Assembly (NCBI RefSeq): GCF_901000735.1
Contig: NC_081542.1
Span: 25,621,093 to 25,685,092 of the forward strand
Direction of reading: 5' to 3'
DNA: 64,000 nucleotides
Source of the DNA: Corylus avellana
Lineage: Eukaryota > Streptophyta > Magnoliopsida > Fagales > Betulaceae
In this document: positions 1 through 9,989 of the stretch, one piece after another
Layout of the letters: each line of letters starts with the position of its first letter
Position numbering within the stretch: the first letter of the stretch is position 1
Notes under the pieces: model-generated
The model's input: the letters and a program-made list of their open reading frames with translations, nothing else
Database searches by the model: none
What the model was told of the DNA's origin: nothing
Position numbers and translations under genes: made by a program

Positions 1-504
1 TTGCTGCTCATGCTTTAAGGCGTACCCCATATGGGAATCCAATTTAGATTTAAATTTCCAACCCTGCATCTTAATTTGCTTGTTTCTTTAAAATTTATAG
101 CCTTTGAGAATGATAACAGACAAAGGTGGAACCCTGATTGTGGGTACTTCAAAGCAAAATATTACAGGTCTTCCTTAGTGTTTAATGTAGGGATGACCTA
201 CTCCCAAAGTAACATTAGTTGCCCATCAGAAATTACACGCACCTTTTTTTTTTCTCGTCAATGTTTGATTGATTAGATATTAATAATCTTGCTTTTTTTA
301 GTTAAGTTTTATGTGGGGTATCGATCCCTGTAGCTCTGCATGCTAAGCGAGTGCTCTACCATTTGAATAATCTTGCTTTACATGAATCTCTCTCTCTCTC
401 TCTCTCTCTACAAATTTTAAGTTTAATGGTTGTAACACTGTAATCTTGCTCTAAGAATTAATAGTAAAATCTTAATTAGCGTAAAATTGACATTTTCATA
501 ATAG
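1..504 (+). other. KASI intron, upstream end of window
   Basis: No exon of the neighbouring synthase gene is recognisable here. The stretch is AT-rich and ends in the acceptor dinucleotide AG at 503-504, directly before the first exon seen. It holds a CT microsatellite near 387-410 and a tRNA-like fragment (separate entry). I read it as the 3' part of an intron whose upstream exons lie outside the window. Confidence 0.7.
311..370 (-). pseudogene. tRNA-Ala(AGC)-like fragment inside KASI intron
   Basis: Read on the minus strand, this stretch follows a plant tRNA-Ala: an A-box-like segment ATGGTAGAGCACTCGC, the anticodon context TTAGCATGC (anticodon AGC) and a B-box-like GGGATCGATACCCC. The 5' half of the acceptor stem and D arm is gone, and the 3' acceptor arm does not pair. 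It is therefore a decayed tRNA copy or tRNA-derived retroposon, not a working gene. It differs from the tRNA-derived SINE family found elsewhere in the window. Confidence 0.6.
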
Positions 505-3500
505 GTACTGGAGAGCTTGGAACATGCAATGAAACGAGGTGCACCAATTATTGCCGAGTATTTAGGTGGTGCTGTTAATTGTGATGCTTATCATATGACT
601 GATCCAAGAGCAGATGGACTTGGTGTGTCCTCATGCATCGAAAGCAGCCTTGAAGATGCTGGCGTATCACCTGAGGAGGTATTCTCTACCCCCCCATAAA
701 TTAATATTTTTACTGCATGGTGCTCTTTTTATTTTTAGTTATTATTTTTATGGAATCTAGCTTGAATGGGATATGGTTCTAGCTGTCCTGTTTGTCTTGG
801 AATGCATTTGCATAATTACTTTATTTACCCCCCCTATTTTGTTCTCTCTCTCTCTCTCTCATTGAAAAACTCTTATCTGATTTGTTTTGCTTCTATTTGT
901 GTGTGCATTTGGATCTTTGCATGCGAGCATGCACACCCTTTTCTGTACATATTTAGTGGCTGCTATTGCGAACTGTATACGGGCCTTCCATTGTTTCGTA
1001 TTCCATATGAGGTGAACTTTTCTCTGCTATGCAGATAAACTTTATAATCACTTACATGGATTCAGTTTGTTACTGAATTCTGTTTATGAATTTCCCATCT
1101 TTAAGATAGAAGCAGGAACTTAAACTGCTAATTCATTTAGAAAGGGACAAAAGTTATGAAGTTTGCTGAAGGTATGTAATTTGTTATCTCAAGTCAAAAC
1201 TCATCAAGGTTGCTTCTTAGAGATTACGGCTTGCATTACATGCATGGGAGAATGAAGTAGTACTTGTAGAGTTCCCATATTATAGTGGGATGCTTTTAGC
1301 ATATAGAAAATCAAGGTGAGATGCACTAGAATGGATGTCTTATAACTCATATAGCATATGTGTTAGTTTATTTGGGGAGATTGAACTTTAGGTATATTAT
1401 AAAAGAGATGTCTATGGGATAGCCAGGACTCGAGCAATTATTAGCACCATGGAAAATACTGTAAACGGCAAATGATTTTTGGATTAACTGTAAAATTGGC
1501 AGTACAGTGTGTAAAATGGTTAGAAGCTCATTCCCTCTTGCCCCCTCCCAAACCCACCCTCCGCATCACCCATCCACCCTGCCCCGATGGGGCGACAACA
1601 CCCCCTGTTAGTGCCACCCTGACACAGGCTAGAGGACCTACTCCCCCCTCCCTACTCTTCTGGAATGGTCGGATCAAATCTTGGACTTGGTGATTGTGTT
1701 CCTCTCAATGGAGAAGTGCATAAACAACACCACGACTGGCATGCATTCCTCTAGGTGGCTTGTCGATCCGACAACCAGGATCTCATCAAGAAGTAGTACA
1801 GCATGTAGGTGGTGTTATGGCTTTTGTGGGCATTTTGGGGTACCAGCTCAGTGATTTTTGGAGGTTTAATGGGCGGATTGGTGGTGGTGGTATCCATGAT
1901 TTTGTGCCAACCAAGGACCCGAAAATATATTCGACATCATTTCTAGGTCTCCACCAAACAATAGAAAATTAGTGATTTTTCTTGAAAATCTTTTTGACTA
2001 AATATATTTTCTACAATGAGATATTTTATTGAAACAAATGCAGCCTGAGTGTGGCCATTGGTGGTCAATACTAATTAGTGGTGAGTGCTTTAACAAGCAG
2101 TGATATGGTTCAAATTGGAAGGTGTTTCAAGAGGAAGGAAAGCAAGGACTCCAGTTGGTTAGAAATGGCATGGGGATGGCCTTAGATAGAGTGCAACATT
2201 GTAAAAGATCTTTTGTAGCTGAACCAACTAATTGGCGTAATGTTTTCTTGTGTTGAGGTGATGTTTAGGTGCTGTAAAGTGCTTTCAGATTTATGAGACT
2301 GAGATATAAGGCTGTTATTATGCAGGGATGTAGAGATCTTGTGTGTGGTTTATAAAGTAATCCACATGCACCAGTCATTTCCACTCACATTCTGTGATAT
2401 CCGACTGGATGCTCTGGCCAACAAAATTACATATAGAAACTACAAGATGCGATTATGGTTACAATTTCCACTCCATGTTGCTTTCTATTGGATAATATAA
2501 AAAGGACATAAGAACCTTTTATTTGTATGTCATTGAGATTTAAAATGCCTCCAAAGCAGTTTATGATTGAGGTGGAATGGACAAACATAATGTTAAGTGG
2601 TTTTGGATGGCCTGGCAATTACAACTTGCCAATTCTATTTCTAGTTTAAATTGCTACTTTTTTCTTTGAAATCAATGTTCTAGCGTATGATATTATTATG
2701 TGTGCCTACAGTTATTTCTGAATGACATACAGTAAGAAAACCGAACTCTCAAAAAAAAAAAAAAAGGAAGAAAATTAAACTAGTGTCCCAATTTTCCAGG
2801 TTAACTACATAAATGCACATGCAACTTCCACTCTTGCTGGTGACCTGGCTGAGATAAATGCCATCAAAAAGGTTTTCAAGAACACTTCAGGGATCAAAAT
2901 TAATGCAACTAAGGTAATCTTTCTCCTAATGGATGCTTTTGTTGCTCTTCTTCCAAATTCAAGCTGGTTACACATTGATTTTCCTTTCCATTGTCTAATT
3001 GATGTCCTGTTCTTGTCTTCGTTTTGTTTCAGTCAATGATTGGGCATTGCCTTGGTGCCGCTGGGGGTTTGGAAGCCATTGCCACTGTGAAAGCCATAGC
3101 AACGGGATGGCTGCATCCTACCATAAATCAATTTGTATGTGCTACTTTTTTTTCTTTTTTCTTTTTTCCTATTTGTTAATTTTTAATCTATTCTGTGCTA
3201 CTTTCTAGTTAACACTTGCTTTCAACCCCGTATCAGAATAAACTTGTGAAACACAGATACGACACACACTGTGACAGTAGCCAGTATTGATTCTTATACT
3301 GTTAATGGTTCAAAACATGAGACTAGTTTGTCTTATATATTTGATTGGAAAACAATTGGATAAAATATGCGGTCAATGCCATCATTTAACACTGAATGCA
3401 ACAGTGAGTTATAATCACCCTGCCACTGCGTACAGAACCAATTAAAGTAATCTCTCTTTTATTTTGTATGTTATTAACTAACATTGCAAATAATGTGTTT

Positions 3501-4012
3501 TATGGTTGGGAACTAAGGGAATGGAAGAAACTTGTGAACTCTTCAGTAATTTTTACAAACCCCAATTGATTGGTGGTTGATTTTCTTTATTTATTTTTCC
3601 AAATTTTTTGAAAGAAAGTAAATTCAGAATCTTATGCTTGTGGAGATTTTTGATAACTTTAAAGTAATACTTGTTTTCAATTCACACTACACTGGATATA
3701 TCAATTTCCTTAAACATTTGGATAATGGGTAATATGATGGGTGACATGTTCTCTTCAATGGATTCAGAATCCAGAGCCTTCAGTTGACTTTGACACCGTT
3801 GCAAATAAAAAGCAGCAGCATGAAGTGAATGTTGGTAAGATGCTCAAACCTTGAAAAACAATGGCGTTTTCATTTCTGACTGCTTTCGAAGCCCCAGCAT
3901 CGTCCAGATTTAATTACTCATTAGCGTTTCGTATGTTTTTTCAGCCATTTCGAATTCATTTGGATTCGGCGGACACAACTCTGTCGTGGCCTTTTCGGCT
4001 TTCAAGCCCTGA
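505..4012 (+). CDS. KASI: 3-oxoacyl-ACP synthase I, plastid (3' part; 5' exons outside window)
   Basis: This enzyme condenses malonyl-ACP with growing acyl-ACP during C4-C16 chain elongation in the plastid type II fatty acid synthase. Five exons are visible: 505-678, 2800-2913, 3033-3134, 3768-3834 and 3945-4012 with TGA. All have GT donors and AG acceptors, and together they give 174 residues. The C-terminal thiolase half carries the active-site histidine segment [10 protein letters not shown] and the lysine/histidine segment [13 protein letters not shown]. The end, [19 protein letters not shown], is the standard C-terminus of plant KAS I. The catalytic cysteine and transit peptide lie upstream of the window. 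The text resembles KAS I rather than KAS II or mitochondrial KAS; this rests on recalled family sequence. Intron 679-2799 is long (2.1 kb) and contains a C-rich patch near 1535-1660 that I could not assign. Confidence 0.93.
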
Positions 4013-4360
4013 TCATCCAGCTGTTCTGGATTTCTTGTAGGAGATCATTCGTGCTTATTTGAGATTTTGGTTGCTGCACCGTTGTTGAGGCTGCTTCTTT
4101 TTTCGCTTAACTGGAGTCGCTGCTTACCTATCAAGCCATTTGTAGTTAATTTTTTTTGTTTTTTGGATAATTATGAGTTGAATTTTAGCTTCTGGACTTT
4201 TAGAAATCTTTGCTTCATAACCATTCGATCTGTTGGTCGAGTGGTGTAAAAGGTTTGTATTCGGTTTTAAATAATATAGTGGGTAGGGGGAAAAAAAGTG
4301 CCAAAGGCCTTTTGCTTTTAATATCATTCTTACAATGATCGTGACGCAGCCTAATGTAGG
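4013..4360 (+). other. KASI 3' UTR and downstream flank
   Basis: This stretch follows the KASI stop codon directly and is T-rich without coding features, as expected of a 3' UTR. The part from about 4136 to 4355 recurs, diverged, near 14943-15120 and in fragments near 17228-17300. Either it is a dispersed repeat that the KASI transcript has absorbed, or the KASI flank has been copied. Confidence 0.6.
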
Positions 4361-4950
4361 ATAGGTTTAAGGATTTAATTTTTCGTATTTCATCAATTTA
4401 GGAGTGGCTTTTGACGTATTAGTTAGATATCTAATATTAGTATCAGAGCTGATATTAGATATCTAATATTTTTTCAAAAAAAAAAAAAAATATTAGTATC
4501 AGAGCCGATATTGCATTATGAGCAGTAGATAGGGTTAGCGTAATATAAGATAGGCTTAATCATAAGTTTTGGAGTGGCTTTTGATGTATTTGTTAAGGCT
4601 TTTGGCGTATTAGTTAGGTATCTAATATTAGTATCAGAGTAGATACTGCATTATGAGCAATAGATGGGGTCAACCTAATATAAGATAGGCTTAAGGACTT
4701 AAATTTTTTGTATTTCATTAGTTTTGGAGTGGCTTCTAAGTTTTGGAGCGGCTTTTGACCTATTTGTTAGGGCTTTTGACGTACTAGTTAGGTATTTAAT
4801 ATTAGTATCATAGTGCATACTTATGAGCAATTGATAGGGTCAGCCTAATATAAGATAGGCATAAGGACTTAATTTTTTTTTCATATTTCATAAGTTTTGG
4901 ACCGACTTTTGGCGTATTTGTTAGGTATCTAATATTAGTAACTAAAGTGT

Positions 4951-5038
4951 CCTCAATGTGTAGTTCAATCAGCTGTGAACCACGTCTCATAAAGCAGAGA
5001 TTACTAGTTCAAATCTCTTTTCCCCCTTTCCTTGTGTG

Positions 5039-5042
<4 letters not shown>
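4951..5042 (+). mobile_element. tRNA-derived SINE copy 1
   Basis: This copy has an A-box-like tgtagttcaatcagctg and a B-box-like tagttcaaatctc, then a CT-rich linker and the tail motif ttgtgtgaacat. It runs into a long AT repeat where the poly(A) would be. The same head and tail recur at five other places in the window. Confidence 0.6.

Positions 5043-5096
<54 letters not shown>
5042..5096. repeat. (TA)n microsatellite
   Basis: An uninterrupted alternating TA tract of about 55 bp sits at the 3' end of the SINE copy. SINE tails often seed such tracts. Confidence 0.95.
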
Positions 5097-5099
<3 letters not shown>

Positions 5100-5339
5100 G
5101 AGGTAGATACTACATTATGAGCAATATATAGGATTAGCCTAATATAAGATAGGCTTAAGGACTAAATTTTTTGTATTTTATAACTTTTGACGTATTAGTT
5201 AGGTATCTAATATTAGTTAGGTATCCTATTTTTCTTCCTAAAAGTTGGTTAGTAAGTGATGTGTCATCATATCATAGGAAATGTGTCACCATCTCATGGG
5301 ATGATGACTTGGGAACTGATGAGCGCCGAATGTTGCACA

Positions 5340-6660
5340 TTCAAGTCCATTAACTCGCATATGTTAATAAGTTTAATCAAATCAAGGAAATGATTAAATC
5401 GGAATTTCTCCAATTTGAGTCAAAATCGGATTGAATAAAATTTTAGATTCTACACACGTCTAAGTGTTTTGGCCATAACTTTCTGCTCAACTATCGGATT
5501 AAGGTGATTTTAGCGGCAGTAGCAAGCTAACTAAAAATACTACAAATCATTGTAAAATAGGATTTTCCTAATTTGGATGTTTGCTATGCCATAATCATCC
5601 CGCAATAAAAAAAGGCAAATCTGGACGAATCCTTTCCGATTTGTACTAGGATTGTTTCCTAATTTGACTAGGAGAGTGAATTACAATTTTTCTGGGTTTC
5701 TTAAGGCTTCTGACTTGTTTGCTCCCTATAAATAGGCCTTAAACTTCAAGAGAAATGGATACAAAAATCTTCTTGGAAGCTTGACAAGTTGAAGAGGAGA
5801 TAATCCATGGCAGGAGACCATTCTAGCACCAAGATGAGCGGCTAATCTTGTAATAGAGCGTTGATGTAGCCCTTTCCAAGTAACAATGGTTTAATTGTAT
5901 TTTAATTTTTGATTTTCTATATGCATGATGGTTATATAACTGTGAGAATTGATCTTAATGTTTATATTCAATTATTATGAATTTCTTATCTTGTCTTAAA
6001 AAGTTTTTTATATTGATTGAATTCAGTCCTTCATATTTTCTGTGATTATATGAATGATTCTTACACAACGGTTTTAACTGACATATGATCAATAGGATTT
6101 GATAGGCCATGTCTAGGGAAGACAGATTGTGCTACACCTTAGTTTAGTGTAATTTAGGTAGACAGTTTGTGTCAACCGAAGATGAGTTATACTTATTCAT
6201 TGATTGTGTGTAACCTATTAAGGAATTAGATAGTCCATACCTAGGGAAGACAGATTGTACCGCAACTTAATGGTTAGGTGGACGATCTATGCCAACTGAA
6301 GATGGATTATACTTATTTCTTAAATGATGGTATTTTCTTGACTACTCGAGTGACACGAGCCTTATATCATGCATATTATGAATTTTCCTTATTAATTTAT
6401 GATTGAACCTTGTTATGCTGTTAGTGGTAAAATCAACCCTCTATTCTATCTCTTATCACTTTTTATCTTTATGTCTTTTATTTTATACATTTACTTTTAG
6501 AAAACAAAATCAAATCAATCTTCTTTTAAATTAAGTTACTTTTGATCTTTACAAACTTGATAGCAACACTCCTGCAGTCCTCGAGGTTTGACACCCTCTC
6601 TATAGCCTTATTCTACAAGGATTTATTCTATATTCCTATTACGAGTGGTAAATTTTATTA
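5340..6660 (+). repeat. non-coding retrotransposon-like repeat (unclassified)
   Basis: No gene is seen. The segment includes a TATAAATAGG-type promoter-like motif near 5724 and the stretch gagcggctaatcttgtaata near 5835. Two diverged ~105-bp subrepeats lie at about 6083-6190 and 6205-6305, sharing ctagggaagacagattgt and caacygaagatgrrttatac. Text of this style recurs in many plant repeats. A non-autonomous LTR element or a large terminal-repeat derivative is my best guess. No LTR pair was found. Confidence 0.35.
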
Positions 6661-6817
6661 TTAATATATTTTGGTATACAAAAAGACCACATAAAGAACC
6701 AATTATTGGGAAGAAAATTTAAGTGTAGCATTTAATATAGAATATGTTTAAGGACTTGTTTTGTATTTCATAAGTTTTGGAATGGCTTTTGATGTATTAA
6801 TACATTATGAGCAATAG

Positions 6818-6927
6818 TCTCCAATGGGTAGTCCAATCGGCTGGGGACCACGCCTCATAAAGCGGAGGTCACTATTACGAATCCCCCTCCCCCCTCTTGT
6901 GTGGACATGTCAAAAAAAAAAAAAAAA
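6818..6927 (+). mobile_element. tRNA-derived SINE copy 2
   Basis: The head reads gggtagtccaatcggctg, the central part cctcataaagcggaggtcac, then a degraded B box, a C-rich linker and ttgtgtggacatgtc. It ends in a run of 15 A. It is one of the better preserved copies of the family. Confidence 0.7.
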
Positions 6928-6929
6928 CA

Positions 6930-7932
6930 TTATGAGCAATAAATAGGGTCAACCTAATATATGATGGGTTTAAAGACTTAATTTTTTGTATTTCATAAGT
7001 TTTGGAGTGGCTTTTGACGTATTACTTAGGTACCCAAATTTTCTTCCCAAAAATTAGTTCCCAAGTAATGCGTCATCATCTTATGGGAAATATGTCACCA
7101 TCTTATGGGATGATGACTTGAAAATCAACTTTTATGAAGAAAATTGAAGTGTAGCATTTAATATAGGGTAGGTTTAAGGACTTGTTTCGTATTTCATAAG
7201 TTTTGGAGTGACTTTTGACGTATTAGTTAAGTATCTAATATTACTATGAGAGTAGATACTACATTATCTATTCGAATTTCAAAGGGGGTGACCTATGGAA
7301 AGGGTTACTTGGTGCCTGAGTGAATCTGCCATAAAAGTGGAAAGGGTTTATTAGATCTAGAGTAGAAGTTTTAGAGTAAGCCATAGTGAATGTAGGCACC
7401 AAAATATGGTGGATTGTTACGATCGTAATGGGATTGAATTGTTGTATGGGCGTTAGATTGGGTTAGCTTAATATTAACTTAATATGGGATAGGTTTAACG
7501 ACCTAACTTTTCATGTCCCATTAATCTAGATCTTTTAGCTTATCGGTTAGGTACTTCAACATTTCTTCACTTGATTGTTGGCAGAGATGGAACTACGCAC
7601 ATACCGGTTTAACGACCTAACTAAATATGGGATAGGTTTAATGACGTAACTTTTCATGTCCGATTTTTTTAGCTTATCGGTTAGGTACTTCAACACTACA
7701 CTTTTTAACTTGATTATTGCCTTATTGGAAATTTGGAATGTTGACAACTAAAGCTTCATCAAACATGCTGTCAAGGGTTTACTTACGCTTTAATCATGAA
7801 GATAATATGTTCTGAACGGGTACCAACCAAGCAAAGTTTCTAATATGCTCACTAGTAATTTTGATTATAGATTCCATGATGTTTTTTTTTTTTTTCCTCA
7901 TTACCAAAGAATAATACTTTAAAAATAAAAAT
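6930..7932 (+). repeat. scattered fragments of the TRIM-like LTR repeat
   Basis: Diverged copies of the unit seen at 4360-5215 occur near 6935-7060, 7140-7260 and 7440-7690. The last includes a near-repeat of gataggtttaatgacgtaac. No gene is supported, and 7700-7932 shows nothing recognisable. Confidence 0.45.
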
Positions 7933-8312
7933 GGGTAACTTCACTAAAGACCCCTGAACTTTCACCCAATTTGACAAACTCCCCATAAACTTCAAAATTT
8001 CTCAATTTAGTCCCCTGAATTTTCAATTGCTCTCAATTTGGACCACTCCGTCAGATTTTAAATACATGACGTTTATACCCCTAACTTTTGTATAAAATTT
8101 CAACTTCCAAAACTTTTTTTTTTATTTAAAAAAAAAAAGGAAAATTAGGGATATTTTGGTCTTTTTTGTATTTTTAACTGCTAAACTTGACAGAAGGGTT
8201 CACATTGAGAGCAATTGAAAGTTCAAGGGTCCAAATTGAGAGATTTTAAAGTTCGACGGGAGAGGTTTGTCAAATCGGGTGGAAGTTTAGGGGTATTCAG
8301 TGAAGTTATCCC
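7933..8312. mobile_element. MULE-like MITE, family GGGTAACTTCACT, copy 1
   Basis: A 380-bp inverted-repeat element. The left end is gggtaacttcactaaagacc and the right end is its inverse, ending in tgaagttatccc. It is flanked by a perfect 10-bp target duplication AAATAAAAAT (7923-7932 and 8313-8322). The arms also match internally (ctcaatttagtcccctgaat against its inverse near 8215). A target duplication of 9-11 bp is characteristic of Mutator-like elements. It has no coding capacity. Relatives are at 61420-61716 and 63387-63814. Confidence 0.8.
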
Positions 8313-8699
8313 AAATAAAAATAAAAAACCCCATCACCTAAAAATACATAATTTTACGATTTATCCAAATTAAGGCCATACTTGTTTGGACATGAAATTT
8401 TTCAATGAAAAATGCTCTGAGATGAAGATACTTTCTGCCAAAAACTATTGATTTATCTGTTTTTGGTTGAAACTCCGAAAGTGAAATTGAAAACATTGTT
8501 CTTTGTTTGGTATGTATTGAAAATATAAATAATAACATATTTTCACTATAAGATATGATATATAGAAACTAGAAGATTAATTTATTGATGGGATAGATTG
8601 ATTTTTTATGTCATGTATAAATATTTATTGACAAATACTTTTATAATTGGTTTTGAGAAAGTCACCCAATGAACTTTCATGAAAGAAAGAAAAAAAAAT

Positions 8700-9086
8700 G
8701 AGAAATGCTAAAGGCCCAACTTTTTTGCCCAACAAAAGTCCAACTTTTACTCTTTATTTTTTTTCTAAAAAAAACAAAATGAAAAATGGAAAAAATGTCT
8801 GAAGCAACCCTATCTATTTTTTGCCTTTCTTTTATTTAATATTTTTTTAAAAATGAAAAATAGTATTTTTCTTCATAATAATGACATTTTCTTGAAAAAA
8901 ATGACATTATTATGAAAAAATACCAATTTTCATTTTTTAAAAAATACCAAATGAAAGAAAGACAAAAAATAGATAGGGTTGCTTCAAACATTTTTTCCAT
9001 TTTTTATTTTATTTTATTTTTTAAAAATAAATAAGGCAAAAGTTGGACTTTTGTTGGGCAAAAAAGTTGGGTCCCTATCATTCCTC
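8700..9086. mobile_element. near-perfect palindromic MULE-like MITE
   Basis: A 387-bp foldback element. The left end gagaaatgctaaaggcccaa is mirrored at the right end by ttgggtccctatcattcctc, and the arms match almost to the centre (acaaaaaatagatagggttg on the right mirrors caaccctatctattttttgc on the left). It is flanked by a perfect 9-bp duplication AAAAAAAAT (8691-8699 and 9087-9095). A transcript crossing it would form one long hairpin. Confidence 0.8.
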
Positions 9087-9157
9087 AAAAAAAATATGTG
9101 CACTTTGGCATTAAAATGGTTATATACTACTAATATAATGTAGGGGTTTTATACAAT

Positions 9158-9373
9158 GGATCCGGCTTGTATGCTGTAGTTAAAATTATAGCATACATGC
9201 TGTTAAAAAATTGAAAGGTGAGGATTTAACTAAAGTAATTGAAGGGTATAGATCTGTCATAATAAATACCAATAAATAGATGAAGTGGTGAATGACAAAT
9301 CTGTGCCCTTTTAATTACTTTAGTTAAATCTCCACCCTTCAATTTTTTAGTGGCATGCATACAAGCCGGATCC
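9158..9373. mobile_element. short inverted-repeat MITE, family GGATCCGGCTTGTATGC
   Basis: A 216-bp element. Its left end ggatccggcttgtatgctg mirrors gcatacaagccggatcc on the right, and the arms continue inwards (gaggatttaactaaagtaat against its inverse). No clear target duplication is seen. A second, partial right end lies at 9428-9448, and the ~52-bp flank starting atccaaatataaatatatg occurs twice (about 9370 and 9451). The right junction was therefore duplicated in tandem. A relative is at 45332-45541. Confidence 0.75.
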
Positions 9374-9989
9374 AAATATAAATATATGTAATGTATACAT
9401 ATTTCAATAAAATTCCTTATTTTTAACTACAGCATACAAGCCAGATCGAGATCCAAATATAAATATATGTAATGTATACATATTTCAATAAAATTCCTTA
9501 TTCACATTTACTCTCCTTGTTGGGGATAGATTAGAATTAATGTTTGTGAAAAATTAAAGATATAAACAAATTTGGAAATACCTAGATGTATAAAGGTCTA
9601 GTGGGCCCAACCGAGAGCCATCGGCCCAAAATCAGTCCAAACACAGGCTTAAGGCCCAACAACATCGTCAATCTTCAGCCCAATCCTCGGAAACATCTTC
9701 CACTAAACCTTCAGGAAAATCAGTCCCAACAGAGGCTAGGAACATTCTCGTATTACTGCGATTTAAAAAAATAAAATAAAAAAAGAATTGAGGAATGAAA
9801 ATTTCAGCTACTTCACCTTCTATGTTTAAGGATTAATAATGTAATAATATACACCACCAGGCACCACCCCATTATTTTTCATCACCACAAAGTTTAAGTG
9901 ACGTGATCTTGTTCATAAACTAGTGCGCCAAAACCCTAGATCTTTTTCTCATAGCACTGCAGTCGCACATGTAAGGTAACCACAAGTTA

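Larger units (their letters stand above)
4360..5215 (+). repeat. tandem array of TRIM-like LTR ends with primer-binding sites
   Basis: A unit of roughly 130 bp recurs about five times. Its shared text runs: gcaatagatagggtcagcct, then aatataagataggctta, then ttggagtggcttttgacgta, then ttaggtatctaatat. Most units end at TAGTATCAGAGC, which matches the plant initiator-methionine tRNA primer-binding site (usual form TGGTATCAGAGC). An LTR end abutting a PBS is what short TRIM-type retrotransposons show, and a chain of such junctions suggests unequal recombination between LTRs. Similar text appears at 6720-7260, 7440-7690 and 15120-15220. No coding remnant was seen. The TRIM assignment is inference. 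Confidence 0.5.

Noticed and set aside
4136..4355. Possible second KASI gene near 14.9 kb because its 3' flank recurs there
   Set aside because: No KASI coding exon could be found upstream of 14943; only non-coding flank is shared.
4960..5030. SINE heads considered as true tRNA genes
   Set aside because: The A and B boxes are present but no cloverleaf acceptor stem closes, and the same body with poly(A) recurs elsewhere.
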